Program-made: the position numbers and the translations under genes
The notes under the pieces: generated by a model
Seen by the model: the letters and a program-made list of their open reading frames with translations, nothing else
Told to the model about the DNA's origin: nothing
Database searches by the model: none
Shown: piece by piece, positions 41,006-52,480 of the stretch
Numbering within the stretch: position 1 is the stretch's first letter
How the letters are laid out: the number at the start of each line of letters is the position of its first letter
Source of the DNA: Ahaetulla prasina
Taxonomy: Eukaryota > Chordata > Lepidosauria > Squamata > Colubridae
Direction: 5' to 3'
Assembly: GCF_028640845.1 (NCBI RefSeq)
Contig: NC_080543.1
Coordinates: forward strand, 6,543,959-6,607,958
DNA length: 64,000 nucleotides

Positions 41006-42364
41006 TGTAGACATGCAATTTGTACAACGTAAATGTTTAATACAGGGATCTTTCTTGGTCTATTTATTAATGTGTCCTATACATACATACATATTGAAGG
41101 CAACAGGACTCTCCAAACACTTAAAAATACCTCTGGATGCAAATTCACACGTCATTTTACCCCAGCAATGGGGATACGCGGAATAACAAGACCATTACAA
41201 AGTTTCTATAATAAAACACAAATCATAAAGGAAATGCAGGCGCGCACAATTCTACCTAACGGGCCTTCGCATGAGACCTTTTCCTTCTGTCCATTTTAAT
41301 AAAAACTTGGATCTTTATCTCGGGCGGAAGAGCAGCATCCATTAGAGATGCTTTTTAAACATGGTCCAAGCTCTCAAAACAGAAACGGCAACAATGTTAT
41401 AAATATCACTTTTTTTTTTTCCTTTTAAAAATCTCCACTTTCTGAAAATCGACCCAGACAGAAGCTGCAAGGGTGATCACAAAACTGTTTTAAAAAAAAA
41501 CAAAAAACCTCCACTTTCTGCAAAAATGGGACAGGAGCTGCAAAGATGATCGTAAAACTTTTTTTTAATTTTATTCTGCATTTTCTAAAAGTCGAGCGGG
41601 CAGGCCTGCACCTTGTGTTAAATAAGGATTTCTGAATTTTTTTTTTAAGTCAAACCCAGTTTTTTTGGGGGGGGATGGGAAAAGAGTCACCAAAGCAAAC
41701 AACAGAAGTTTTTCAACGTTGTGTGAACAAACAGTAAGAGCTGTCGAAGGGGAGAGACTGATGGCTTGGGAAGGTTTTTTGTTTTTGTTTTTTTAATAGC
41801 AAAAGCAACGTTTTGCTTCTAGTTGTGAAAACAATTAACAGCCTCTTTTCTCCCTGAGAATCAAAACAGAGCCATGGATTACCAAGAAGGGAAAACTGAG
41901 ATCGGGTAGCAGCAGCAGCAGCAGCAACAGCAACAGCACAAATGCACAAAATTTTTAACGCTCATCACGGTTTTTCCCCTTTTTGAAACGAAGAGGAGGC
42001 TAGCTAGTTTCCCCCCTAAGGCGAAGCATCTGCGTCCTTCTCATTCAATGCATCCCATTAATGCCAAATAATCATCATGATATTTTTTTAAATAATCCAC
42101 CCCCAAATCTCCCGCATTGCACCCAACCCGAGACGGCAGAAAAAGCACGCCGGGGCACATTTTCAAGCCATGCAACCGGAGCAAAAGTTTGCAAAAAAAA
42201 AAAAAGAGAGAAAGCATCGCATAACTGGATGCATCGCCCGCCCCCCGTTTTTCCCCCTCTTTGCAACGGAGCGGCAGAACCGAAAAGCTCCCCCACCCCA
42301 CCCCACCCGACCTTCAAAAGCCCCCCTCCCCGGTCATGCAACCTCGCGCTTTGCTTCTGTTTGA
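41006..42364. other. Low-repeat stretch, no gene assigned
   Basis: No transposon ends recognised. It holds poly-A/T runs, a (CAG)n-like run at 41911-41938 (AGCAGCAGCAGCAGCAACAG) and a GC-richer patch at 42110-42350. Because a candidate minus-strand exon lies at 43191-43409, this could be intron or 3' sequence of that gene, but I see no splice-bounded frame or polyadenylation site that I would defend. Confidence 0.4.
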
Positions 42365-43060
42365 AGGGGGAGGAAGAGGAGGAGGAGGAGAAGAAGGGGA
42401 AGGAGAAAGAAAGAGAAGGAAAGGAGGAGAAGAAGAAGAGGAAGGAGAAAGAGAAAGAAGCAGAGGGAGGAGGAGAAGGAAAGAAGAAGAAGAAGAGGAG
42501 GAGGGAGAATGAGAATGAGAAAGAAGCAGAGGGAGGAGGAGAAGGAGAAGGAGAAGAAGAGGAGGAGGGAGAAAGAGAAAGAAGGAGAGGGAGGAGGAGA
42601 AGGGAAAGGAAAAAAAGAATGAGAAGGAAAAGAGAAGAAGAGGAGGAGGAAGAAAAGAAGAGAAAGAGAAAGGAGAGGAATGAGGAGAAGGAGAAGAAGG
42701 AGCGGAGGAGGAGAAGGGGAAGGAGAAAGAAAGAGAAGGAGAAGGAAAGGAGAAGGGAGGAGGAGAAGGAGAAAGAAGTAGAGGGAGAAGGGGAAGGAGA
42801 AAGAAAGAGGAGAAGGAAAGGAGAAGAAGAGGACGAGGAGGAAGGAAGGAAGAGAAAGAATGAGAGGGAGGAGGAAAAGGGGAAGGAGAAAAAGTAACAG
42901 AAGGAAAGGAGAAGGGGAAGAAGAAGAGGAGGCGGACGCAGAAAGAAAGAAGGAGAGGGAGGAGGGGAAGGAGAAGAAGCAGTGGAGGAGGAGGAAGAAG
43001 GAAGAAGGAGAAAGAAAGAAAGAAAGAAAGAAAGAGAAGGAGAAAGAGAAGAACATAAAG
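42365..43060. repeat. Polypurine (GGA/GAA) tract
   Basis: AGGAGG, GAAAGAGAAGG and similar words. A unit with GAAAGAAGCAGAGGGAGGAG repeats at 42455, 42519 and, varied, 42562. It lies 130 bp downstream (in minus-strand sense) of the candidate exon, so probably in its intron. Confidence 0.95.
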
Positions 43061-43190
43061 AAAGAAATACAAAAAATCAAAACCCAGAGGATGCACAAGC
43101 CTTGCTCAATTTTCCAAGCGGGTAGAAGATGCATCAGCCCGACAACGTCACCTTGAGTAAGCAGGTAAGGTAGGTAGAGAGGCGACTCAC

Positions 43191-43409
43191 CATTAGATGG
43201 GAGGGAGAGATTCTCAGAGCCACTTTTAACTAAGAAGGAATTGGGGACAAACTCTTCTTCGGAGTCAGACTCCTGAGTTGGCTGGGCGACACCATCGCCT
43301 AGCAACCTTCTCTGGCTCTCATTGGCTGGCGGGGAGGGGTGGGAGGGAGGAGAAGGAGGGGAGGGCTCCACGGGGGTGGAGGAGGCAGATGAGCAATGCA
43401 AGGGGGGGC
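43191..43409 (-). CDS. Candidate host-gene coding exon, phase 1/1
   Basis: On the minus strand a 219-bp segment is bounded by an acceptor (GTTCCACAG, preceded by T-rich TTGTGTTTTGTG) and a donor (ATG followed by GTGAGT). The single frame open across it starts with two bases completing a codon and ends one base into the next, so the exon is symmetric and a multiple of three (73 codons). The peptide is first Ser/Pro-rich ([20 protein letters not shown]), then [17 protein letters not shown], then an acidic [20 protein letters not shown], like a disordered part of a nuclear or scaffold protein. Flanking sequence is not a known repeat and the composition differs from the purine tracts nearby. I do not recognise the gene. 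No neighbouring exon is found, perhaps because it lies outside the window. Confidence 0.6.
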
Positions 43410-43566
43410 CTGTGGAACACAAAACACAAAACACAAGACAGACCATAAATTAAACAGAAACTTTGCACCCAAACCGGGGAAATAAAACACAGACGGGGAA
43501 AAAAAACATATAGATATATAGATATATATTTGTTTTCTGAGGTTTTCGCGGGTGTTTTGTATGTAG

Positions 43567-43880
43567 GTCTTCGGTTATTCGGGTTTTCTCCCGCATAAAA
43601 TTGGAAGTGTCTTGGCGACGTTTCGACGAAGTCTCATTCGTCATCTTCAGGCTTCAGCTTCGTGCTTCTGAAGCTTCCCAGAAGCACGAAGCTGAAGCCC
43701 AAAAGTAAAATTGGAAGTGTCTTGGCGACGTTTCGAGGAATCTCATGCGTCATCTTCAGGCTTCAGCTTCATGCTTCTGGGAAGCTTCAGAAGCACGAAG
43801 CTGAAGCCTGAAGATGACGCATGAGACTTCCTCGAAACGTCGCCAAGACACTTCCAATTTTACGCGGGAGAAAACCCGAA
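43567..43880. mobile_element. Penelope-like terminal repeats in a palindrome, three hammerhead-like motifs
   Basis: Two minus-oriented copies (about 43567-43680 and 43700-43783) and one plus-oriented copy (about 43787-43880) of a segment AAAATTGGAAGTGTCTTGGC with GACGTTTCGA. The last two form a long, nearly perfect inverted repeat centred on GGGAAGCTTC. Each copy contains CTGAAGATGAC, a stem-loop and CGAAACGTC (or, once, a CGAAACGTC with a GGAAT-side deletion), which is hammerhead-like. It lies in the presumed upstream intron of the candidate exon, about 160 bp from its acceptor. Confidence 0.65.
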
Positions 43881-44249
43881 TAACCAAAGACCTACATAGA
43901 CATATATACTCACATGCACATATATATATATATATGCACACCCGCGCCACACATACTAAGCACATGGATATAGACACTCACACTTCTCTGTACAGAGCGG
44001 ACACCTGAAGCATGCTACACAGGGGGAACGTTTTAAAATAAAAGTGGAACGTTTTGTAATAAAGGTGTAACGTTTTAAAACAAAAAGACAAACGGGATAC
44101 TGGAGAAAAGTGGTTTCAGCTTCGAAAATTTTGCTTGCGAAGGGAAAAAAAAAGGAGGGGGAGGGCAGGTGGGATTGCGAGGTGTGCAAAAGCGGCAGCC
44201 AAAACTGCCCTTGTGCAGAATTCCTTGCACAACAGCATATTTAATAATA
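43881..44249. other. No gene seen; (TA)n run near 43920-43935
   Basis: ATATATATATATATATG-type run followed by unassigned sequence; GGAACGTTTTAAAATAAA and GTAACGTTTTAAAACAAA are two similar short segments about 40 bp apart. Confidence 0.5.
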
Positions 44250-44445
44250 ATATCAGAGTTGGAAGGGACCTTGGAGGTCTTCTAGTCCAACCCCCTGCCC
44301 AGGCAGGAAAACCCTACACCATTTCAGACAAGTGGTTATTCAACATTTTCTTAAAAACTTCCAGTGTTGGAGCATTTCACAACTTCTGCAGGCAAGTTGA
44401 TCCACTGATTAATTGTTCCAACTGTCAGGAAATTTCTCCTTAGAA
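44250..44445 (-). mobile_element. CR1 LINE, 3' end fragment
   Basis: Reverse complement of the CR1 3' UTR and final codons (AGAGTTGGAAGGGACCTTGG to GTCAGGAAATTTCTCCTTAG). Confidence 0.88.
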
Positions 44446-44515
44446 GGGTGCAGACTTTTCTACCTTTCCAGATAAAATGCATGGGAAAAATCCCATTGAA
44501 GGGTTTTTGTTTGTT

Positions 44516-44995
44516 TTTCTTGCCTTCGACAAGACCTAAGTTTAACTCACAGAATCATCTATTGTAATGTCCTTCCTGTTAAAGACTACTTCAGCTTCAA
44601 TTGCAATAATACTAGAGCAACCAATAGATTTAAACTTAATGTCAATCGCTTTAATCTAGATTGCAGAAAATATGACTTCTGTAACAGAATCATCAGTGCT
44701 TGGAATACTTTACCTGACTCTGTGGTCTCTTCCCATAATCCTAAAATCTTCAACCAAAAACTGTCTACTATTGACCTCACCCCATTCCTAAGAGGACCAT
44801 AAGGGCTGTGCATAAGCGCACAAACGTGCCTACCGTTCCTGTCCTATTGTTTTTCTTTTCTTCTTCCTATATATATATATATGCTTATACCTCCTTATAT
44901 TTACTCATATATGTGTTTATATACTATATAATCTTTTTGTATGATACCTACATATATTGTTATGACAAAATAAATAAATAAATAAAAATAAATAA
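44516..44995 (+). pseudogene. CR1/L2-group LINE (PDSVVSS family), 3' part
   Basis: Begins at the CCTTCGACAAGACCTAAG codons and reads RIIYCNVLPVKDYFSFNCNN, RFKLNVNRFNLDCRKYDFCN, AWNTLPDSVVSSHNP and STIDLTPFLRGP with an open frame to the stop, then a 3' UTR and (AAATA) tail. Nearly identical over this range to 46323-46760, so either a recent pair or one source. Confidence 0.85.
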
Positions 44996-45954
44996 GGGTA
45001 AACCCACTTAGGTTGGGTTTGCAGGATGCTGCAGAGGAAGCTGGCAATCTCTCGCTAAAGGAAAAACCAAAGTTTTTGGTGGTTGTTTTTTTTAAAAAAG
45101 CTTGGATCTTTTTTCTTTTCTTTTTTTCCCCTCTCCCCACCCCCCTTGCTTCCGCAGCTGGCTCGGATGTCATCGACCGATCAAATAATATGCCGCGATA
45201 AACAAACAAGGGTATTGAGGCTGGATTAAATCATACGTCTAGGTGATTTCTAAGCCAGCCGACCGGTCCCTCTAAGGACAGGTGAAAGATTGCAACAGCA
45301 CGGAATTGCATGATGAAACCGGTTCGTAACAAGCCGGCGAAGATTTTCAACCAACTTCGGAGAGGGTGCAGGTTTTTGTTTTTAAAAAGATGCATCAAAG
45401 GAGAAAAGAAAGAGTAAAAAAACCCAACCACCTAGAAACTTTCTTGTTGTTGGTTGAGAGATGTGGGGTCGCCTGGTTCACGTGTAACTTTTAAGCCAGG
45501 TTTTTTTAAAAACCGTGGATTTCCTGAGTTTGAAAACGAGGGGTTAAGCCAAAAGAAGCAAACCCAGGATAGTGGGTTTCTGTTAGATTGTGAACCAGAG
45601 AATTTACTTTTGGGAAAGAAAAATGAAGTGGGGGGGGGATTGGGGAGACGAAACCTAGTTTGTCTAGCTATCATGGCTTTGTTGTCGAAAAAACCATGAT
45701 AGGTAGCGTCTCCCGAATGAAGGCCGTGAGATGTCCATGCAGTTTTCAAGGGCCTTCGCACAATGGGAAGAAAGCCAGAAAGCTAGGCCTGGTTTATTAA
45801 CTAAGCCAGGTTGATCTGGGTTCACGTGTCCCGCTGAACCACGAATCGTGGTTTGCGAATCACACCATGTTCCGACCACAAGAAAAAAAGGGAAACCTTT
45901 GGCGTTCTGCTTGAAGTTCATCCAGGGGTCTTTGGATATTGCTAAATACTAGAT
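44996..45954. other. No recognised feature
   Basis: Unassigned; several short frames on both strands (for example 45454-45699) without motifs. Near 45800-45850 AACTAAGCCAGGTTGATCTG lies close to an inverted-looking GGTTTATTAACTAAGCC. Confidence 0.5.
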
Positions 45955-46758
45955 GGACATTACCTTACAGATGACCCCCATCCCGTTAAAGACCTTGGAG
46001 TTTTCATGTCAAATGATCTAAGTGCCAAAGCCCACTGCAATTACATAGCAAAAAAAGCTCTAAGAGTTGTAAACCTAATCTTGCGTAGTTTCTTTTCCAA
46101 AAACACCACACTATTAACCAGAGCATATAAAACATTTGCTAGACCAATTCTAGAATACAGCTCACCTGTTTGGAACCCACACCACATCTCTGACATCAAT
46201 ACAATTGAACGTGTCCAGAAATATTTTACAAGAAGAGTTCTCCATTCCTCTGAAAACAACAAAATACCTTATCCCACCAGACTTGAAATCCTGGGCTTAG
46301 AAAACTTAGAACTCCGTCGCCTTCGACAAGACCTAAGCTTAACTCACAGAATCATCTATTGTAATGTCCTTCCTGTCAAAGACTACTTCAGCTTCAGTTG
46401 CAATAATACAAGAGCAACCAATAGATTTAAACTTAATGTCAACCGCTTTAATCTAGATTGCAGAAAATATGACTTCTGTAACAGAATCATCAGTGCTTGG
46501 AACACTTTACCTGACTCTGTGGTCTCTTCCCATAATCCTAATAGCTTTAACCAAAAACTTTCTACTATTGACCTCACCCCATTCCTAAGAGGACCATAAG
46601 GGGCGTGCATAAGCGCACAAACGTGCCTACCGTTCCTGTCCTATTGTTTTTCTTTTCTTCTTTCTATATATATGCTTATACCTCCTTACATTTACCCATA
46701 TATGTTTATATACTATATAATCTTTTGTATGATTCCTACATATATTGTTGTGACAAAA

Positions 46759-46817
<59 letters not shown>

Positions 46818-46820
46818 AAA
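45955..46820 (+). pseudogene. CR1/L2-group LINE (PDSVVSS family), longest copy
   Basis: From about 45976 the plus strand encodes the C-terminal part of a reverse transcriptase, open to the stop at 46597-46599 (197 codons from the first ATG at 46006). Blocks in order: VKDLGVFMSNDL, LTRAYKTFARPILEYSSPVW, INTIERVQKYFTRRVL, LGLENLELRRLRQDLSLTHR, NVLPVKDYFSFSCNN, AWNTLPDSVVSSHNP and STIDLTPFLRGP. It resembles the C-terminal thumb and tail region of CR1/L2/Rex1-group LINEs; the clade is not resolved. Catalytic motifs are missing (5'-truncated). The 3' UTR ends TTGTGACAAAATAAATAAA and a (TAAA) run to 46817. The intact frame suggests recent mobility. Confidence 0.88.
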
Positions 46821-46947
46821 TCGCAAATGGAGGAAGTCAGGTGAGAACAAGAACTGTCCGATGCCCTCGAAAAAGTCAATCAGTTTTTGACCTGTCCATC
46901 AATAATCTATTGACCTGTCCATCAAATGCAAGAAACCGAAAAGACTG
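46821..46947. other. No recognised feature
   Basis: Short spacer with two similar copies of TGACCTGTCCATCAA about 30 bp apart. Confidence 0.5.
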
Positions 46948-47337
46948 CAGGGGCGGTCTTTGACTTACGACCAAAATCGGGCTCAAATTTCCAACGCTAA
47001 GCGAGTTAGGTGAGTTTGGTCCCATTTTACGACCTTTTTATCACCGCTGTTAAGCGAATCACCGGAGTCGTTAAGCAAATCACACAGTTGTTAAGCGGAT
47101 AGAGCTTCCCCCATCGATTTTTGCTTATTGGAAGCCCGCTGGGAAGGTCGCAAAAAGCGATCACAAAAAAGGACCATGCAACAGTCATATGTACCTGCCA
47201 GTTGCCGAGCAACGGGATTTCAGTTATGAGGATGCTGCAAAGGTCCTTAAGTGTGAAAAACGGCCGTACGTCCCTTTATTTCAGGGCCATGGTAACTTCA
47301 GTCGCTAAACGAATGGTTATAAGTCGAGGACTAACTG
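46948..47337 (-). mobile_element. TA-flanked MITE, full length
   Basis: CAGGGGCGGTCTTTGACTTA to ATAAGTCGAGGACTAACTG; the body has AGCGAGTTAGGTGAGTTTGG and CAGTTGCCGAGCAACG in the order of the inverted family. Confidence 0.85.
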
Positions 47338-47629
47338 TGCCATCAGGGAACGTATCGCTCCGATTTCGGGGTGTGGGGGGGGAGGAACTGTAAAAGTAAA
47401 CGGATCGCCTGAGAAATGGGAGCCAGGCTTGACAAGCCGAATTTCATCTGAGTTTCTTAACGCCTTTATTTAAAAGTTATAGGCTGGGATAAGCAAAACC
47501 ATATGAGGAGCTGCCAAGGATCAATTTCTAAAGGAAGGAAGGGGGGAAGAGAAAGGGAAAGAGGGGAAAAAGAGAGGAAAGTTTGTAATCTCAACAGCAA
47601 TTAGAGAGGGATGTTTGGGTTTAGCTTCT

Positions 47630-47636
<7 letters not shown>
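47338..47636. other. No recognised feature
   Basis: Unassigned sequence leading into the CT tract; purine-rich near 47530-47580. Confidence 0.5.
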
Positions 47637-47671
<35 letters not shown>

Positions 47672-49520
47672 TTCCCTCTTTCTCCCTCCCTCCTTCTCTC
47701 TCTCCCTTTCCCTCTCCTGCCGCCTCTCCCTTTCTCTCTCTCTCTCTCGCTTCCTCCTTCTCTCCCTTTCTCCCTCCCTCCTTCTCTCTCCCTTTCTCTC
47801 TCTCCTTCTCTCTCCCTTTCTCCCTCCTTCTTTCTCTCTTTTTCCCTCCCTCCTTCTCTCCCTTTCCCTCTCCTGCCCCCTCTCCCTCTCCCTTTCTCTG
47901 TCTCTCTCTCGCTTCCTCCTTCTCTCCCTTTCTCCCTCCCTCCTTCTCTCTCCTTTCTCCTCCCTCCTCTCTCTCTCCCTTTCTCCTCCTTCTTTCTCTC
48001 TTTATCCCTCCCTCCTTCTCTTCCTTTCTCCTCCTCCTCTCTCCTTCTCTCTCCCTTTCTCCCTCCTTCTTTCTCTTTTTCTCCCTCCCTCCTTCTCTCC
48101 CTTTCTCCCTCTCTCTCTCTCCCTTTCTCCCTCCTTCTTTCTCTTTCTCCTCCTCCTTCTCTCCCTTTCTCCTCTCTCCTTCTCTCTCCTTCTCTCTCTC
48201 TCCTTTCTCCTCCCTCCCTCTTCTCTCTCCTCCTTCTCTCTCTCCTTCCTCTCCTGCCGCCTCCCTTTCTCTCTCTCTCTCTCGCTTCCTCCTTCTCTCC
48301 CTTTCTCCCTCCCTCCTTCTCTCTCCCTTTCTCTCTCTCTCCTTCTCTCTCCCTTTCTCCCTCCTTCTTTCTCTCTTTTTCCCCCCCTCCTTCTCTCCCT
48401 TTCCCTCTCCTGCCCCCTCTCCCTCTCCCTTTCTCTGTCTCTCTCTCGCTTCCTCCTTCTCTCCCTTTCTCCCTCCCTCCTTCTCTCTCCCTTTCTCCCT
48501 CCCTCCTTCTCTCTCCCTTTTTCTCTCTCCCTTTCTCCCTCCTTCTTTCTCTCTTTATCCCTCCCTCCTTCTCTTCCTTTCTCCTCCTCTCTCTCCTTCT
48601 CTCTCCCTTTCTCCCTCCTTCTTTCTCTTTTTCTCCCTCCCTCCTTCTCTCCCTTTCTCCCTCTCTCCTTCTCTCTCCCTTTCTCTCTGTCTCCTTTTCT
48701 CCCTCCCTCCCTCTTTCTCTCTCTCTCTTTCTCCCTCCCTCCTTCTCCCTTTCCTTTTCCCTTTCCCGCCCCTCTCTCTTTCTCTCTCTCCCTTTCTCTC
48801 TTTCTCCCTCCCTCCTCTCTCCCTTTCTCTTTCTCTCTCTCCTCTCTCCTTCCCTCTCCTGCCCCCTCTCCCTTTCTCTCTTTCTCTCCGTCTCCCGCCA
48901 CCCCTCTTCTCCTCCTCCTCCTTCTCTCCCTTTCTCCTTCCTCTCCTCTCCTTCTCTCCCTGTCTCCGCCACCCCTCTTTCTCTCTCCTCCTCCTCCTCC
49001 TCCTTTCTCTCTTTCTCCTCCCTCCTCCTTCTCTCTCCCTTTCCTCTCCTGCCCCTCTCCCTTTCCTCTCCTCTCTCTCCCTCTCTGTCTCCCTTTCTCT
49101 CTTTCTCTCTCCTTCTCTCCTTCCCTCTCTCTCTTTCTCCCTCCCTCCTCCTCTCTCTCCCTTTCCCTCTCCCTCTGTCTTTCTCTCTCTCCCTTTCTCT
49201 CTTTCTCCCTCCCTCCTCTCTCCCTTTCTCTTTCTCTCTCTCCTCTCTCCTTCCCTCTCCTGCCCCCTCTCCCTTTCTCCCTTTCTCTCCGTCTCCCGCC
49301 ACCCCTCTTTCTCCCTCCCTCCTCCTCCCTCCCTTTCTCTCTTTCTCCCTCCCTCCTTCTCTCTCCTTTCCTTTCTCCCTTTCTCCTCCCGCTCCTCTCT
49401 CTCTCCTCTCTCTGTCTCCTTCTCTCTTTCTCTCCTTCTCTCCTTCCTCTCTCTCTTCTCCTCCCTCCTCCTCTCTCCCTTTCCTCTCCTCTGTCTTTCT
49501 CTCTCCTTCTCTCTTTCTCC

Positions 49521-49554
<34 letters not shown>

Positions 49555-49952
49555 TTCCTCTCCTGCCCCTCTCCTTCTCTCCCTTTCTCTCTTCTCCTCC
49601 TCCTCTCTCTCTCCCTCCTCCTCCTCCTCCTTCTCTCTCTCCTCCCTCCTTCTCTCTCCCTTTCCCTTTCCCTTTCTCTTTCTCCCTTTCTCCCTCCCCG
49701 CTCCTCTCTCTCCCTCTCTGTCTCCCTTTCTCTCTTTCTCTCTCCTTCTCTCCTTCCCTCTCGCTCTTTCTCCCTCCCTCCTCCTCTCTCTCCCTTTCCC
49801 TCTCCCTCTGTCTTTCTCTCTCTCCCTTTCTCTCTTTCTCCCTCCCTCCTTCTCTCTCACCCTTTCCCTCTCCCTCTGTCTTTCTCTCTCTCCCTTTCTC
49901 TCTCTCTCTCTCCCTCTTTTTCTTTCTCCCTCCCTCTCTCTCTTTCCTTTGG
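47637..49952 (+). repeat. Polypyrimidine (CT-rich) tract, 2.3 kb, with higher-order repeats
   Basis: Almost pure C/T. Rare G/A-containing landmarks show higher-order copying. The order CTCCTGCCGCC, TCTCGCTTCCTCC, CTCCTGCCCCC, CTCTGTCTCTCTCTCGC occurs at 47694-47912 and again at 48250-48448 (offset about 555 bp). CTCCTGCCCC followed by TCTCCGTCTCCCGCCACC occurs at 48856-48903 and 49258-49304 (offset about 405 bp). Frames of more than 600 codons on both strands are by-products of composition. Confidence 0.95.
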
Positions 49953-50509
49953 AAAAAGATATGCCAACTTTCAGAGAATTCAAAGCTCATCTTTTTTTCT
50001 TTCTTTCCTAAGTTGCTGGACTGTGTCGTGATCAGTGGTTTTGTTTTTTGGGTTTTTTTTTTTTGTAGGGGGGAATCTCCCTCCCTGGTTTTAAGTTGAG
50101 TTTGGTTGGCTGGTTTGGGGAGGGGAAAAAAATTCTATCTACTCTTTTTGTTTTCTTAGACCACTTTTTTTTTATGGTGGCTCACTCTCAGCGGATGGCT
50201 AGATGGGGCCGCTTTCGGAGCGAGAGCCGAGGAATTGAAACTCAACCCCTGCCTCTCGTGTTCACAGATGCCCCCGTAAATTCAGACACCCAAGGGACCG
50301 AATCTCGTTTGCTCTAACTTCATCTGGACAGCAGCAATTGGATCTCTCCCCAGGGCCCCGTGGGTCGTGTGCAAATAACACGGATGTCGGTGAACCCTGT
50401 GGGGCAGAGTAGGAGTCTACACGTTTCGTTCCGCTGTTTTATCAAGAATAACCATGATGAGCAGGTAAAAGCAGAAACAGAATAGGAATGGAATATAAAA
50501 ATACAGAAA
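49953..50509. other. No recognised feature
   Basis: Unassigned sequence; the frame at 50096-50317 shows no known motif. Confidence 0.5.
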
Positions 50510-50902
50510 ACGAGGCTACAGAGCACTGCACACCAGAACAACTAGACACAAGAACAGTTTCTTACCCAAATACCATCACTCTGCTAAACAAATAATTCCC
50601 TCAACACTGTCAAACTATTTACTAAATCTGCACTACTATTAATCTTCTCATCATTTCCATCACCAATTTCTTTCCACTTATGACTGTATGACTGTAACTT
50701 TGTTGCTGGCAATCCTTATGATTTATATTGATTGTTTCCTAGTATGATTTGATTGCTTATTTGCACTCTATGACTATCATTAAGTGTTGTACCTTATAAT
50801 TCTTGATGAACATATCTTTTCTTTTATGTACACTGAGAGCGTATGCATCTAAGACAAATTCCTTCTTCGTCTAATCATACTTGGCCAATAAAAAATCATT
50901 AT
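50510..50902 (+). mobile_element. Rex1/L3-type LINE 3' end
   Basis: Starts at GAGGCTACAGAGCACTGCAC (RYRALHTRTTRHKNSF codons), with the same 3' UTR as 3514-3876, ending TAATCATACTTGGCCAATAA. Confidence 0.85.
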
Positions 50903-50948
50903 TTCTACCTACCTACCTACCTACCTACCTACCTACCTACCTACCTAC

Positions 50949-51007
<59 letters not shown>

Positions 51008-51051
51008 CTCTATCCTATCTATCTATGTTACCTATCTATTTATCTTCTCTA

Positions 51052-51086
<35 letters not shown>

Positions 51087-51120
51087 ATCCTATCTATCTA
51101 TCTATGTTACCTATCTATTT

Positions 51121-51158
<38 letters not shown>

Positions 51159-51204
51159 ATCCTATCTATCTATCTATGTTACCTACCTATTTATCTTCTC
51201 TATC

Positions 51205-51283
<79 letters not shown>

Positions 51284-51290
51284 CTCTATC

Positions 51291-51345
<55 letters not shown>

Positions 51346-51352
51346 CTCTATC

Positions 51353-51395
<43 letters not shown>

Positions 51396-51402
51396 CTCTA
51401 TC

Positions 51403-51454
<52 letters not shown>

Positions 51455-51536
51455 GTTACCTATCTATTTTTCTTCTCTATCCTATCTATCTATCTATCTA
51501 TCTATCTATGTTACCTATCTATTTATCTTCTCTATC

Positions 51537-51612
<76 letters not shown>

Positions 51613-51644
51613 GTTACCTATCTATTTATCTTCTCTATCTTCTC

Positions 51645-51696
<52 letters not shown>

Positions 51697-51723
51697 GTTA
51701 CCTATCTATTTATCTTCTCTATC

Positions 51724-51787
<64 letters not shown>

Positions 51788-51817
51788 GTTACCTATCTAT
51801 TTATCTTCTCTATCTTC

Positions 51818-51858
<41 letters not shown>

Positions 51859-51951
51859 GTTACCTATCTATTTATCTTCTCTATCTTTATCTATCTGTCT
51901 ATCTATCTATCTATCTATCTATCTATATCTATCTATCTATCTATCTATCTG

Positions 51952-52012
<61 letters not shown>

Positions 52013-52044
52013 GTTACCTATCTATTTATCTTCTCTATCTTCTC

Positions 52045-52116
<72 letters not shown>

Positions 52117-52244
52117 TCTATCTATCTATCTTCTCTATCTTCTCCTATCTATCTATCTATCTATCTCTATCTATCTATCTATCTATCTATCATCTATCTA
52201 TCTATCTATCTATCTATGTTACCTATCTATTTATCTTCTCTATC

Positions 52245-52292
<48 letters not shown>

Positions 52293-52322
52293 GTTACCTA
52301 TCTATTTATCTTCTCTATCTTC

Positions 52323-52379
<57 letters not shown>

Positions 52380-52407
52380 GTTACCTATCTATTTATCTTC
52401 TCTATCT

Positions 52408-52480
<73 letters not shown>

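Noticed and set aside
41911..41938. Coding CAG (polyglutamine or polyalanine) repeat
   Set aside because: Only a handful of units, with no supporting splice sites or flanking coding pattern.
42334..43446. A 370-codon minus-strand protein
   Set aside because: Only 43409-43191 looks coding; the rest is intron reading through the purine tract, and the ATG lies in the intron before the acceptor.
46006..46599. A host protein of 197 codons
   Set aside because: It has reverse transcriptase C-terminal motifs and is repeated at 11.3, 44.5 and 60.7 kb.
47521..50031. Open frames of 660-820 codons on both strands
   Set aside because: They lie in a C/T-only tract and encode only S/L/P/F or R/E/G/K runs; both strands and several frames are open at once, as expected from composition.
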